A stretch of DNA of 64,000 nt, taken from the NCBI RefSeq assembly GCF_002234375.1, contig NZ_NMQV01000002.1, positions 1 through 64,000 on the forward strand, given 5' to 3'. Each line of letters opens with the position of its first letter. Positions within the stretch are counted from its first letter, which is position 1. The position numbers and the translations under genes are program-made. The notes below the pieces were generated by a model. That model ran no database searches. It had not been told where the DNA came from and saw nothing but the letters and a program-made list of their open reading frames with translations. This DNA is from Pseudomonas fluvialis. GTDB taxonomy: Bacteria; Pseudomonadota; Gammaproteobacteria; Pseudomonadales; Pseudomonadaceae. Shown piece by piece: positions 39,265 through 48,608 of the stretch.

Positions 39265-41547
39265 TCAGCGTGTGCAGTGCGCCACGTCGGTGCTGTTGAC
39301 CAGTTGACTAGCCGGCAGGGGGCGACTGAACAGGTAGCCCTGGCCGATGTCGCAGCCGAGTTGCTGGAGGAACAGGCGCTGGCCGGTGGTTTCCACGCCT
39401 TCGGCGACTACCTTGAGTCCCAGGCTGCGGCCCAAGGCAATCACGGCGCTGGCAATCGCCGCGTCGTCGGCGTCTTCCGGCAGGCCACGAATGAAGCTCT
39501 GGTCGATCTTCAGCTTGTGTACCGGAAGGTTTTTCAGGCGCTGCAGCGATGAATAGCCGGTGCCGAAGTCGTCGATAGCCAGTTGCACGCCCAGTGCGCG
39601 CAAGCGCTGCAACATCTGCAGCGCCTGGTCCGGATCGTCCATGACGGCGCTCTCGGTGACCTCCAGTTCCAGGCAATGTGGTGCCAGGCCGGTGCGCTGC
39701 AACACCTGGGCGACCCGTTGGTCAAGGGAGCCGCGACTGAACAGCCGGCTGGATACGTTGACGGCAATGAAGGCGGGTGCCACGCCTTCGGCCTGCCATT
39801 GGCACATCTGCTGGCAGGCGTGTTCCAGTACCCAGGCATCGATGCTGCCGATCAGGCCGCTGTCCTCGGCTACCGGGATGAACTCGCCGGGGGGTACCAA
39901 GCCACGCTGCGGGTGCTGCCAGCGTACCAGTGCCTCTACACCCAGGCGCGCACCGCTGTCCAGGTCGTGCAGTGGCTGGTAGTGCAGGCACAGCTGGTTG
40001 CTCTGCAGGGCCAGCTGCAGGGCTGCGACCAGCTCGATGCGATGCTGCGCCTGTTCGGTGAGCTCCTGGCTGTAGAAGGAATAGGTTTCACGACCGCTGC
40101 CCTTGGCCTTGGACAGCGCCGAGTCGGCGTTGCGCAGGACTTGTTCGACATTCTCGGCATCGCCGGGGAACAGGCTGATGCCGAAGCTGGCGCTAATGCT
40201 GATGCGTTGCCCCTGCAACTCGAAGGGCTGGCTCAGCTCGGCGATCAGCTGACGGGCCAGCAAGGCTGCGCCAGCGGCCTGGATGTTGTCCTCGACCAGT
40301 ACACCAAACTCATCCCCTCCGAGGCGGGCCAGGGTCATGCCGGCACGCAGGCTGCCGAGCAGGCGCATGGCCACTTCCTTGAGCAGCTGGTCGCCAAAGG
40401 TGTGGCTGAAGCTCTCGTTGATGTACTTGAAGTGATCAAGGTCGAGCAGCAGCACGGCGGCGTGGCTGTTTTCGCGCTGGCAGCGTTCCAGCGCCTGGCG
40501 GGTCCGCTCGCTGAACAGCAAACGGTTGGGTAGCTGGCACAGCGGGTCGTAGTGGGCCATGTGGTCCAGCTCGCTTTGCGAGCGTTTCAGCGCGCTGATG
40601 TCGGAAAACACGGCGACGTAGTGGCTGATCAGACCGTTTTCATCGAATACGCTGCGGATACTTTGCCACTGCGGGTAGATCTCGCCGTTCTTGCGGCGGT
40701 TCCACACTTCGCCGCTCCAGCTGCCGCGCTTTTCCAGTGCCTGCTGCAGGCTCTGGTAGAACTCCATGCCGTGTCGACCTGACTTCAGCAGGCGCGGTGT
40801 CTGCCCCAGCACTTCGCTTTCGCTGTAGCCAGTGATGCGTGTGAAGGCTGGATTGACGTGAACGATACGTTGCTCGGTGTCGGTGACCAGTACGCCTTCC
40901 TGAGTGCTGTCGAACACCGCAGCGGCCTGGCGCAGGCTCTCTTCGTCGGCGCGCCGCTGGGTGATGTCGCGTGCCGTGCCAATGAAGCGTTGCGGCTTGC
41001 CCTGTTCATCCACCAGTAGGTGGCCGCGACTGAAGATCCAGCGATAGCTGCCGTCGGCGTGGCGCATGCGATAGGTGGCTTCGTAGCGACGCTCTTCGCC
41101 GCTGAGCAGGCGTTCCAGACGGCTGCAGGCCGCCCGCAGGTCGGCCGGGTGCAGGCGGGTTTGCCAGGCCTGGCGGGTGTTGCCGAAGTGCGCCTGGGCG
41201 TAACCGAGCATGGCGCTGTAGCCGGGTGAGAAAAATACCTGCTGGCTACCCAGATCCCAGTCCCACAGGCCTTCCTGTGCAGCATCCAGGGCCAGGTCGA
41301 GCCGTTCGCGGCTAGCGCGCAGATCGCGGCGCAAGCGTCGCTGGATATTCTCATGAAGCAACAGCAACGCCAGCAGCAGGAGGCTGCTGAACAACACAAA
41401 GCCCAGCCCCTTGTAGAGCTGGTAGTGCGCCAGTTGCTGGACATCGCCGATCAGGGCCTGCAGGGCCAGATCGCTGCCCAGCACCCAGCCGCCGGCCAGC
41501 AGCAGGTAGGCCAGGGTGTAGGCGGTGGCGCAGCGCAATGAGGTCAT
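39265..41547 (-). CDS. Membrane PAS-PAS-GGDEF-EAL cyclic-di-GMP enzyme
   Basis: 760 residues: two N-terminal membrane helices (about 8-65), PAS with PAC (FSPGYSAMLGY, then GTARDITQRRA near 200), a second PAS (ITGYSESEVLGQTP near 240), GGDEF (LARLGGDEFGVLVEDN near 411) and EAL (GVEALVRWQHPQRG near 537; IDDFGTGYSSLQRL near 657). Both catalytic motifs are intact, so it may be bifunctional or use GGDEF as a GTP sensor for the phosphodiesterase. No ribosome binding site is obvious before ATG 41547, so the start may be wrong by a few residues. Confidence 0.88.
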   Translation of the reverse strand: MTSLRCATAYTLAYLLLAGGWVLGSDLALQALIGDVQQLAHYQLYKGLGFVLFSSLLLLALLLLHENIQRRLRRDLRASRERLDLALDAAQEGLWDWDLGSQQVFFSPGYSAMLGYAQAHFGNTRQAWQTRLHPADLRAACSRLERLLSGEERRYEATYRMRHADGSYRWIFSRGHLLVDEQGKPQRFIGTARDITQRRADEESLRQAAAVFDSTQEGVLVTDTEQRIVHVNPAFTRITGYSESEVLGQTPRLLKSGRHGMEFYQSLQQALEKRGSWSGEVWNRRKNGEIYPQWQSIRSVFDENGLISHYVAVFSDISALKRSQSELDHMAHYDPLCQLPNRLLFSERTRQALERCQRENSHAAVLLLDLDHFKYINESFSHTFGDQLLKEVAMRLLGSLRAGMTLARLGGDEFGVLVEDNIQAAGAALLARQLIAELSQPFELQGQRISISASFGISLFPGDAENVEQVLRNADSALSKAKGSGRETYSFYSQELTEQAQHRIELVAALQLALQSNQLCLHYQPLHDLDSGARLGVEALVRWQHPQRGLVPPGEFIPVAEDSGLIGSIDAWVLEHACQQMCQWQAEGVAPAFIAVNVSSRLFSRGSLDQRVAQVLQRTGLAPHCLELEVTESAVMDDPDQALQMLQRLRALGVQLAIDDFGTGYSSLQRLKNLPVHKLKIDQSFIRGLPEDADDAAIASAVIALGRSLGLKVVAEGVETTGQRLFLQQLGCDIGQGYLFSRPLPASQLVNSTDVAHCTR

Positions 41548-41727
41548 GAAGGGCAGGCAGTGATGGCAAAGAGCCGCATGCTACTACAGTGGGCGATGCG
41601 CGCCATCTTGCCGAAAAATGTGATGGGGTTAACTGATTTGGATCAGGATTCGCCTGGCTCAGCGGGCAGATGCTGACTGGTTATTCAGGCTGAGAGGTGA
41701 AGTGCAGGGCGTTGGCTTGCCAGTCAT

Positions 41728-41741
41728 TATATTTAAATATA
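41728..41741. promoter_or_regulatory. AT-rich palindrome, candidate BigR/SqrR operator
   Basis: TATATTTAAATATA is a perfect 14-bp palindrome 30 bp upstream of the regulator start, in an otherwise GC-rich region. BigR-family repressors bind AT-rich palindromes that overlap their own promoters. Confidence 0.6.
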
Positions 41742-41771
41742 TATTGTTTAAAAGTAGATTGAGGCGCGCGC

Positions 41772-42104
41772 ATGAACCCTCCTGAGAACGAAAGCCTGGC
41801 GCTGGATATCCAGCAGCTGCGAGACAACGCCGCTGCTGCCGGCCAGTTGCTGAAGACCCTGGGCAATCCGGATCGCTTGCTGCTGTTGTGCCAGCTGGCT
41901 CAGGGGGAGCGGCATGTCAGCGAGCTTGAGGCGTTGCTGGGGATTACCCAGCCGACGCTGTCGCAGCAGTTGGCGGTGCTGCGCCGCGAGGGGCTGGTGG
42001 ATACCCGGCGCGAAGGCAAGCAGATCTATTACCGGATCAGCAGCCATGAGGCGCTGGCGGTAATCCAGACGCTTTACCAGCTGTTTTGTGCGAAGGAGGT
42101 CTGA
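41772..42104 (+). CDS. bigR: ArsR-family persulfide-responsive repressor (BigR/SqrR type)
   Basis: 110-residue winged-helix regulator with recognition region ITQPTLSQQLAVLRREGLVDTRR. It keeps two cysteines, C40 (LLCQLAQGE) and C106 (LFCAKEV), 66 residues apart, the same spacing as the pair that forms a tetrasulfide or disulfide bridge in BigR and SqrR. No arsenic or metal-binding CxC motif is seen. It leads an operon for sulfur transport and persulfide oxidation, and the next gene starts directly after its stop. Derepression by reactive sulfur is the likely mode. Confidence 0.85.
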   Translation: MNPPENESLALDIQQLRDNAAAAGQLLKTLGNPDRLLLLCQLAQGERHVSELEALLGITQPTLSQQLAVLRREGLVDTRREGKQIYYRISSHEALAVIQTLYQLFCAKEV

Positions 42105-42536
42105 ATGAGCATTGATTGGTTGCATTTCACGCCTTGGTCGGCGCTGGCAGGCGGCGCGTTGATCGGCCTGGCGGCCAGCCTGCTGATTGCCCTCAACGGA
42201 CGTATCGCCGGTATCAGCGGTTTGCTGGCCGGTGCCCTGGAGGGCGGCGAGGGACGTGGCGAGAAGGCGTTGTTCATCCTGGGGCTGCTGCTGGCACCGC
42301 TGCTCTGGCAGGGCTTTGCCGAGTTGCCGGCCGTGCAGCTCGATAGTTCCGCTGTGCTGCTTGGTCTGGCCGGCCTGCTGGTCGGCTTTGGCAGTCGCTA
42401 TGGCGCCGGCTGCACCAGTGGCCACGGCGTGTGCGGCCTGGCACGGCTGTCGCCGCGCTCGCTGTTGGCGACCTTGTGCTTCATGGCCAGTGGCTTCGTC
42501 ACGGTGTTCATCCTGCGACATGTCTGGGGAGTTTGA
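42105..42536 (+). CDS. YeeE/YedE family sulfur-transport membrane protein, first half
   Basis: 143 residues with four hydrophobic helices and the YeeE/YedE motif GAGCTSGHGVCGLARLSPRS, whose cysteine passes sulfur atoms in thiosulfate transporters of this family. Split into two small proteins, it corresponds to PmpA/PmpB of BigR operons. The ATG immediately follows the bigR stop codon. Confidence 0.87.
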   Translation: MSIDWLHFTPWSALAGGALIGLAASLLIALNGRIAGISGLLAGALEGGEGRGEKALFILGLLLAPLLWQGFAELPAVQLDSSAVLLGLAGLLVGFGSRYGAGCTSGHGVCGLARLSPRSLLATLCFMASGFVTVFILRHVWGV

Positions 42537-42955
42537 TGATGCGTGGACTGACAGCGTTTCTGGCGGGCCTGTTGTTCGGCATGGGCCTGCTGCTGGCCGG
42601 CATGGCCAACCCGGCCAAGGTGCAGGCCTTTCTTGACCTGGCGGGGGCTTGGGATCCCTCGCTGGCGCTGGTCATGGTCGGCGCGATCGCTGTTGCCCTG
42701 TTGCCCATGCAGTGGGCCCGAGGCCAGTCGCAGGCGCTGCTCGGCGGAGCCATGTGCCTGCCAGGCAAGCGTGCGATCGACCGCCCGCTGATCGTCGGTA
42801 GCCTGTTGTTCGGCATGGGCTGGGGGCTGGCGGGTATCTGCCCGGGACCCGCGCTGGCCCTGTTGCTCACCGGCCAGGCCGGCATTTTCCTGTTCATTGC
42901 GGCCATGTTGGCCGGAATGGCGCTGCATACCTTGCTGCAACGGCAGCCCAACTGA
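42536..42955 (+). CDS. YeeE/YedE family sulfur-transport membrane protein, second half
   Basis: 139 residues with about four helices and the matching motif GMGWGLAGICPGPALALL. It starts one base inside the stop of the first half (TGATG), with GGGGAG upstream, so the two are made together and probably pair into one eight-helix transporter. A second ATG directly follows the first. Confidence 0.87.
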   Translation: MMRGLTAFLAGLLFGMGLLLAGMANPAKVQAFLDLAGAWDPSLALVMVGAIAVALLPMQWARGQSQALLGGAMCLPGKRAIDRPLIVGSLLFGMGWGLAGICPGPALALLLTGQAGIFLFIAAMLAGMALHTLLQRQPN

Positions 42956-42968
42956 CCTGGAGGTCATC

Positions 42969-43190
42969 ATGAAAGCCAATGTAGGTACTCTCGACCGCGC
43001 CCTGCGCATCGCTGCCGGCTTGCTGCTGCTCGGCCTGACCCTGGCCGGTGTCATCGGCGTCTGGGGCTGGATCGGCCTGCTGCCGCTGGCTACCGGCCTG
43101 TTCCGCTTCTGTCCGGCCTATCCCCTACTGGGGATCAGCACCTGCGGACGCGCGGATAGCTGTTGTGGCAAGGACAGCTGCAAGAAATAA
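42969..43190 (+). CDS. DUF2892 (YgaP-type) membrane protein with a cysteine-rich tail
   Basis: 73 residues: two hydrophobic helices (about 14-50), then the family motif RFCPAYPLLGISTC and a tail GRADSCCGKDSCKK. Six cysteines in the last 27 residues suggest persulfide or metal handling. DUF2892 domains are often fused to rhodanese (YgaP), which passes persulfide sulfur. GGAGG precedes the ATG. It lies between the sulfur transporter and the persulfide dioxygenase-like enzyme. Confidence 0.82.
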   Translation: MKANVGTLDRALRIAAGLLLLGLTLAGVIGVWGWIGLLPLATGLFRFCPAYPLLGISTCGRADSCCGKDSCKK

Positions 43191-43220
43191 GGCTTGGTTT
43201 ACCGGCAAGAGGATGTCTCG

Positions 43221-44084
43221 ATGCAACCCTTGGTTCAGGCGTTTTTCGACGCGGCGAGCAATACCTTCAGCTACGTGGTGCGCGACCCACAGAGCAGTGC
43301 CTGCGCGCTGATCGACCCGGTGCTGGACTATGATCCGGCCTCCGGGCGCACTGCCACCCTGGGTGCCGACCGGCTGATCGACTACGTGCGCACGCATGAC
43401 CTGACGGTGCAGTGGTTGCTGGAAACCCATGTGCATGCCGACCACCTGTCTGCTGCGGCCTATCTGCAGCGGCAGCTGGGCGGGCGCCTGGGCATCGGCG
43501 CGCAGATTACCCAGGTGCAGCAGACCTTTGCGCGCCTGTTCAATGTCGAGCCGGCCTTCATCTGCGATGGCAGCCAGTTCGACCACTTGTTCAACGATGG
43601 CGAGCGTTTTCAGATCGGTAGCCTGCAGGCGCAGGCCCTGCATACTCCGGGGCATACGCCGGCCTGCATGAGCTACCTGATCGGTGATGCGCTGTTTGTT
43701 GGTGACACGCTGTTCATGCCGGACTACGGTACGGCGCGCTGTGACTTCCCTGGCGGCGATGCGCACAGCCTGTATCGTTCCATCCAGCGCCTGTTCAGCC
43801 TGCCGGATGCGACACGGGTATTTCTTTGCCACGACTACCTGCCTGCCGGACGTAGCCAATATCAGTACATGACCACCCTGGGCGAGCAGCGGGCGCATAA
43901 CGTACATGTCCATCAGGGCGTTGCGGAGGCACAGTTTGTCAGCCTGCGTCAGGCGCGGGATGCCACGCTGGGCATGCCGACCCTGCTCCTGCCTTCGGTA
44001 CAGGTCAACATGCGGGCCGGGTGCTTGCCGCCTGCCGAAGACAATGGCGTGCGCTACCTGAAGATTCCGCTGGACGCGCTCTGA
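43221..44084 (+). CDS. blh: Blh-type metallo-beta-lactamase-fold hydrolase, probable persulfide dioxygenase
   Basis: 287 residues with the metal motif THVHADHLSAA, HTPGHTPACMSY, GDTLFMPDYGTARCDFPGGD and LCHDY, the combination found in ETHE1/Blh enzymes that oxidise glutathione persulfide to sulfite. ATG 43221 follows GAGGA; an ATG nine codons upstream adds no homology. The last base overlaps the SulP start (TGATG). Sulfite formed here would need export or oxidation, and SulP may provide the first. Confidence 0.85.
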   Translation: MQPLVQAFFDAASNTFSYVVRDPQSSACALIDPVLDYDPASGRTATLGADRLIDYVRTHDLTVQWLLETHVHADHLSAAAYLQRQLGGRLGIGAQITQVQQTFARLFNVEPAFICDGSQFDHLFNDGERFQIGSLQAQALHTPGHTPACMSYLIGDALFVGDTLFMPDYGTARCDFPGGDAHSLYRSIQRLFSLPDATRVFLCHDYLPAGRSQYQYMTTLGEQRAHNVHVHQGVAEAQFVSLRQARDATLGMPTLLLPSVQVNMRAGCLPPAEDNGVRYLKIPLDAL

Positions 44085-45814
44085 TGCCGGCCTGGCTGCG
44101 CGGCTACAACCGCCGGCTGGCTGCCGCCGATGGACTGGCGGCGCTGATCGTCAGCCTGTTGCTGGTGCCGCAGAGCCTGGCCTACGCGATGCTGGCGGGC
44201 TTGCCGGCGGTGCATGGCTTGTACGCGAGCATCCTGCCTTTGCTCGCCTATGCGTTGTTCGGGTCGAGCCCCAGCCTGGCGGTCGGTCCGGTGGCGGTGT
44301 TGTCGCTGATGACCGCTGCCAGCCTCGGCCCGTTGTTTGCGGCCGGTAGTGCCGAGTATGCCAATGCCGCCCTGCTGCTGGCGCTGCTCAGCGGCTTGCT
44401 GTTATTGGGCATGGCCCTGCTGCGCCTGGGTTTTCTTGCCAACTTCCTCAGTCATCCGGTGATCTCCGGCTTTATCAGCGGCTCTGCGCTGCTGATTTGC
44501 CTTGGCCAGCTGCCGGCCCTGTTGGGTTTCTCGGCGGGTGGTGGCACCTTGCCGGCACAGGTACAGGCTTTGTTCCGGCAGTGGCCGGACAGTCACCTGG
44601 CAACCCTGGCCCTGGGTTTGGCCAGCCTGTTCTGGTTGTGGTGGGCGCGGCGCAGCCTGGCCGGCCTGCTGCGGCGCCTTGGCCTGGCAGATCACTGGGC
44701 AGACAACCTGGCGCGGACGGCGCCGCTATTGGCCGTGCTGGTCAGTAGTGCAGTGGTGGCCTTTGCACAGTTGGATCAGGCCGGCGTTCGGGTGCTGGGC
44801 CCGCTGCCGGTCGGGCTGCCCAGCCTAGCGCTGCCGCACGCTGACGGGTCCCTGTTACGCCAGCTGTTGCCAGCGGCCTTGCTATTGGCCCTGGTAGGCT
44901 TTGTCGAGTCGGTGTCGGTGGGACAGACGCTGGCGGCACGCCAACGCCAGCGTATTCGCGTCGAACGGGAGTTGCTCGGCCTGGGGGCTGCCAACCTGGC
45001 AGCGGCATGCAGTGGCGGATTGCCGGTGACCGGCGGATTTGCCCGCTCGGTAGTCAACCAGCAGGCGGGCGCACGCACGCCAATGGCTGGGGTGTTCAGC
45101 GCCGTATTGATTGCCTTGTGTGCACTGTATTGCACGCCCTGGCTGTACTACCTGCCCCAGGCGGTGCTGGCCGCGACCATCCTGGTGGCGGTGTGGGGGC
45201 TGATCGACCTGCGGGCGCTACAGCGCACCTGGCGCTATTCCATACAGGACGGCCTGGCGCAGGGTGCGACATTGCTCGGTGTGCTGCTGTTGGGCGTGGA
45301 GGCCGGCATCCTGCTGGGGGTTGCCTTGTCACTGCTGCTGTTCCTCTGGCGCACCAGTCGCCCGCACCTGGCCGTTGTTGGCCAGTTGCCGGGTAGCGAA
45401 CACTTTCGCAATGTGCAGCGTTTTGCCGTGGTGCAGAGTGAGACGGTGCTGTCGTTGCGTGTCGATGAGAGCCTGTACTTCCCCAATGCGCGTTATCTGG
45501 AGGAGCGTATCGCCGGGCTGGTGGCCGAGCGTCCGGCGGTGCGCCATCTGGTGTTGATGTGTTCCGGGGTCAACCTGATCGACGCCAGTGCCCTGGAGTC
45601 ACTGCAGGCGATTGCCGAGCGTCTGCGCGCAGCCGGGGTGTGCCTGCACCTGTCGGAGGTCAAGGGGCCGGTGATGGACCGCCTGCAGCGTAGCCAGCTG
45701 CTGGAGCAGTTGGGCGGGCAGGTATTCGTCAGCCATTTCCAGGCGCTGCAGTGCCTGGACCCGCAGAGCGTGGCAAGGGCGGCACACAGCGCGGCAAAAC
45801 CGCACGGGGAGTAA
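44084..45814 (+). CDS. SulP family anion transporter with STAS domain
   Basis: 576 residues. The N-terminal SulP signature (SLLLVPQSLAYAMLAGLPAVHGLYASILP) and about 12 helices are followed by a STAS domain (VRHLVLMCSGVNLIDASALESL near residue 490). SulP proteins move sulfate, bicarbonate or related anions. As the last gene of the BigR operon, coupled to the persulfide dioxygenase-like gene, it probably handles sulfite or sulfate. Confidence 0.9.
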   Translation: MPAWLRGYNRRLAAADGLAALIVSLLLVPQSLAYAMLAGLPAVHGLYASILPLLAYALFGSSPSLAVGPVAVLSLMTAASLGPLFAAGSAEYANAALLLALLSGLLLLGMALLRLGFLANFLSHPVISGFISGSALLICLGQLPALLGFSAGGGTLPAQVQALFRQWPDSHLATLALGLASLFWLWWARRSLAGLLRRLGLADHWADNLARTAPLLAVLVSSAVVAFAQLDQAGVRVLGPLPVGLPSLALPHADGSLLRQLLPAALLLALVGFVESVSVGQTLAARQRQRIRVERELLGLGAANLAAACSGGLPVTGGFARSVVNQQAGARTPMAGVFSAVLIALCALYCTPWLYYLPQAVLAATILVAVWGLIDLRALQRTWRYSIQDGLAQGATLLGVLLLGVEAGILLGVALSLLLFLWRTSRPHLAVVGQLPGSEHFRNVQRFAVVQSETVLSLRVDESLYFPNARYLEERIAGLVAERPAVRHLVLMCSGVNLIDASALESLQAIAERLRAAGVCLHLSEVKGPVMDRLQRSQLLEQLGGQVFVSHFQALQCLDPQSVARAAHSAAKPHGE

Positions 45815-45819
45815 TGACA

Positions 45820-45833
45820 TTGATCGATGTCAA
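45820..45833 (+). promoter_or_regulatory. ANR (FNR-type) box upstream of the cytochrome c peroxidase gene
   Basis: TTGATCGATGTCAA agrees fully with the Anr/Fnr consensus TTGAT-N4-RTCAA. It lies 68 bp upstream of the peroxidase ATG, a usual place for an activating site under low oxygen. Confidence 0.75.
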
Positions 45834-45901
45834 TAACGCCCCGTGTCAGTGGGGCAAGCTGCAGTAACTAACCGTGTGCACAAGAAATGAGGAACAACAC
45901 C

Positions 45902-46894
45902 ATGCATAAATTGCCACTCCTCGCCGGCGGACTCGCCTTGAGCTTCAACCTGATGGCCGCCGTACCCAACAACGAACCGGTGCAGCCGATCGAAGCAGCC
46001 AAGGCCACTGATCCGGCCAAGGTCGAACTGGGCAAGCAGCTGTTCTTCGATCCGCGCCTGTCGCGCTCGGGCTTCATTTCCTGTAACTCCTGCCACAACC
46101 TGAGCATGGGCGGTAGCGACAATCTGCCCACCTCGATTGGTCACAACTGGCAGCAGGGGCCGATCAATTCGCCCACGGTACTCAACTCCAGTCTCAACCT
46201 GGCGCAGTTCTGGGACGGCCGTGCCGCCGACCTCAAGGAGCAGGCAGCCGGGCCGATCGCCAATCCCAAGGAAATGGCCTTCACGCATACGCTGGCGCTG
46301 GACGTGCTCAACTCGATCCCGCAATACCGCGAGGCGTTCCGCAGCATCTACCAGAAGGATGAGATCACCCTGGATGCGGTCACCGATGCCATTGCTCAGT
46401 TCGAGGAAACCCTGGTCACGCCCAATTCGCGTTTCGACCAGTGGCTGAACGGCGATGCCAAGGCGCTGACGGCTACTGAGCTGGAAGGCTATCAGCTGTT
46501 CAAGAACACCGGCTGCGTGGCCTGCCATAACGGCCCGGCACTGGGCGGCAACTCGTTCCAGAAAATGGGCGTGGTCGAGGCCTACCAGACCGATAACCCG
46601 GCCGAAGGCGTAGCGGGGCTGACCGGTGCCGATGCCGATCGCTTCAAGTTCAAGGTGCCGACCCTGCGTAACGTCGAGCTGACCTATCCCTACTTCCACG
46701 ATGGTGCCTACTGGAACCTCGAGGAAGCCGTCGATGTCATGGCGCGCCTGCAGTTGGGACGCAAGCTGCAGGATGAGGAAATCGCCAAGATCGTGGCCTT
46801 CCTCAAGACCCTGACGGGCGAGCAGCCAAGCTTCCAGCTGCCCATCCTGCCGCCCTCCACCGCGGCCACACCGCGCCCGCAGCCTTTCGAATAA
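45902..46894 (+). CDS. ccpR: Di-haem cytochrome c peroxidase
   Basis: Periplasmic enzyme reducing hydrogen peroxide with electrons from cytochromes c. 330 residues: signal peptide (KLPLLAGGLALSFNLMAA), peroxidatic haem site CNSCH near residue 61-65 and electron-transfer haem CVACH near 205, with the family blocks FFDPRLSRSG and FRSIYQKDE. GAGGA precedes ATG 45902. The upstream ANR box suggests expression at low oxygen, as known for ccpR of P. aeruginosa. Confidence 0.93.
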   Translation: MHKLPLLAGGLALSFNLMAAVPNNEPVQPIEAAKATDPAKVELGKQLFFDPRLSRSGFISCNSCHNLSMGGSDNLPTSIGHNWQQGPINSPTVLNSSLNLAQFWDGRAADLKEQAAGPIANPKEMAFTHTLALDVLNSIPQYREAFRSIYQKDEITLDAVTDAIAQFEETLVTPNSRFDQWLNGDAKALTATELEGYQLFKNTGCVACHNGPALGGNSFQKMGVVEAYQTDNPAEGVAGLTGADADRFKFKVPTLRNVELTYPYFHDGAYWNLEEAVDVMARLQLGRKLQDEEIAKIVAFLKTLTGEQPSFQLPILPPSTAATPRPQPFE

Positions 46895-46912
46895 ACCGTC
46901 CGGGTGCTGCAG

Positions 46913-46948
46913 CAAGCGGCTGTGCGGGGTAACCCGCCCAGCCGCTTG
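46913..46948 (+). terminator. Hairpin after ccpR
   Basis: CAAGCGGCTG pairs perfectly with CAGCCGCTTG, with an inner GCGGG/CCCGC stem. A weak T tract follows at most, so it may be Rho-assisted. The rest of the gap up to 47142 shows nothing I can name. Confidence 0.6.
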
Positions 46949-47142
46949 TGCGTTGCGCAGGTTATAAGACGCCTGAGTGGGCATCGCCGCTGCTTGAGCG
47001 TGCTTGCGTAAGGCCCTGAAGGGGTGGGCGAAGCGAGTCAGCTACCCAGACAGCCCGGATAAACGGCGTTTCTGACTCGCGACGTTCGCCCTGCAGCCAG
47101 CCTGCGGCGGTTGCTGTGCTGCGCTGCGTTTTGCAGCGCCCG

Positions 47143-48459
47143 TTAGCGTTGCAGGGTCTCGGCGAAGTGACTGATTGCTTCGACGACCTGGCGCGCTTCA
47201 CCCTGAATGGCCTGGATCAGCTGGCCAGCGTCCTGCACAAGATCCACACCCTGTTCGGCGCGCTGACGGTTGTTGTCCATGCCGCTGACGGCCGTTTGTG
47301 CCAGTTCGTGGTTGCGCTTGACCACCTCGACGATTTCCTCGGTGGCCTGGCTGGTGCGTGCCGCGAGACTGCGCACTTCGTCGGCGACCACGGCAAAGCC
47401 GCGCCCCTGCTCGCCGGCCCGCGCTGCTTCGATCGCGGCGTTGAGGGCCAGCAGGTTGGTCTGGTCGGCAATGCCGCGGATGGTCCCGACAATGCTGCTG
47501 ATCATTTCCGATTGCTGGCTGAGCGCGGAAATGTCGGCTGCGGCCTGCTGCAGTTCGCCGGCAATGCCCTGCATCACGCTCACCGTGCGCTGCACGACGC
47601 TGGCACCTTTTTGTGCGCTGGCATCGGTTTGCTGGGCAATCTGGTAGGCCAGTTGGGCGGCCTCGCGCTCGGCACGAGCCTTCTCCACCTGTTCGGTGAC
47701 ATCGGTGGCCAGCTTGATGATCTTGTAGGGGCGATTGTCGGCATCCACCACCGGGTTGTAGCTGGCGCGTAGCCACAGGGTTCGCCCGTGCTTGTCGACA
47801 CGCTGGAACAGGCCGCTGATGAACTCGCCGCGATTCAGGCGCTTCCAGAAAGCCTGATAGTCGCTGTGTTCGCTGATCTCGCGCGGGCAGAACAAGCGGT
47901 GATGCTTGCCATGGATTTCTTCCAGGCGATAACCCACGGCATGCAGGAAGGTGTCGTTGGCGTGCAACACCTCGCCCTGCAGGTTGAACTCAATCAGTGC
48001 GGTGGAGCGGTTGATGGCGCTCATCAGGTCGCGTAGTTGCTGGGCCGTCTCGACGCGTTCGGTAATGTCCTGGGCCAGTTTGATGACCTTGTACACCTGG
48101 CCCTGAGCATCGCGTACCGGAATGTAGCTGGCCTCCAGCCAGATGTCCTGGCCTTGCTTGGTGAGGCGCGGAAACTTGTCACTGATGCTCTCGCCGCGCG
48201 CCAGGCGCTGCCAGAACTGTCCGTAGGCCGGGCTGTTGCTCAGTTCGCTGCGGCAGAGCAGGCTGTGCGGCTGGCCCTGGAGCTCCTCCAGGCGATACCC
48301 CACTACGCGCAGGAACAGCGGGTTGGCATCGAGTATCCGGCCTTCCGGGCTGAATTCGATGAGTGCCATGGACTGGCTGAGTGCCTTGAGGATGTTCTGC
48401 AGTTGGTCGCGTTCCTGGCGACAGCTGGCGAGTTCACGCTTGATCCGGGTGTCAAACAT
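47143..48459 (-). CDS. PAS-PAS methyl-accepting protein, BdlA-like
   Basis: 438 residues, fully cytosolic: two PAS/PAC domains ([19 protein letters not shown] near 30, [14 protein letters not shown] near 130; [19 protein letters not shown] near 150, [14 protein letters not shown] near 255) and a short MCP signalling hairpin ([19 protein letters not shown] near 340). This is the BdlA layout, a biofilm-dispersion regulator in P. aeruginosa. ATG 48459 ([10 protein letters not shown]) is chosen over an upstream start. The c-di-GMP enzymes elsewhere in the window are possible partners, but no direct link is visible. Confidence 0.88.
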   Translation of the reverse strand: MFDTRIKRELASCRQERDQLQNILKALSQSMALIEFSPEGRILDANPLFLRVVGYRLEELQGQPHSLLCRSELSNSPAYGQFWQRLARGESISDKFPRLTKQGQDIWLEASYIPVRDAQGQVYKVIKLAQDITERVETAQQLRDLMSAINRSTALIEFNLQGEVLHANDTFLHAVGYRLEEIHGKHHRLFCPREISEHSDYQAFWKRLNRGEFISGLFQRVDKHGRTLWLRASYNPVVDADNRPYKIIKLATDVTEQVEKARAEREAAQLAYQIAQQTDASAQKGASVVQRTVSVMQGIAGELQQAAADISALSQQSEMISSIVGTIRGIADQTNLLALNAAIEAARAGEQGRGFAVVADEVRSLAARTSQATEEIVEVVKRNHELAQTAVSGMDNNRQRAEQGVDLVQDAGQLIQAIQGEARQVVEAISHFAETLQR

Positions 48460-48608
48460 GGCGCAATTCTCACTGTCAGGGGTGGCGCGTGGATGCCCGG
48501 CGGGCACACACGCGGATCTTGCCGAAGCTCCGGCAGGAAGTCATTGGCTATCGGCAAGGGGTGAAAAAACCTTAGCCTGATCAGGGCTTCTGGCTGGCCA
48601 GTCGCTCG

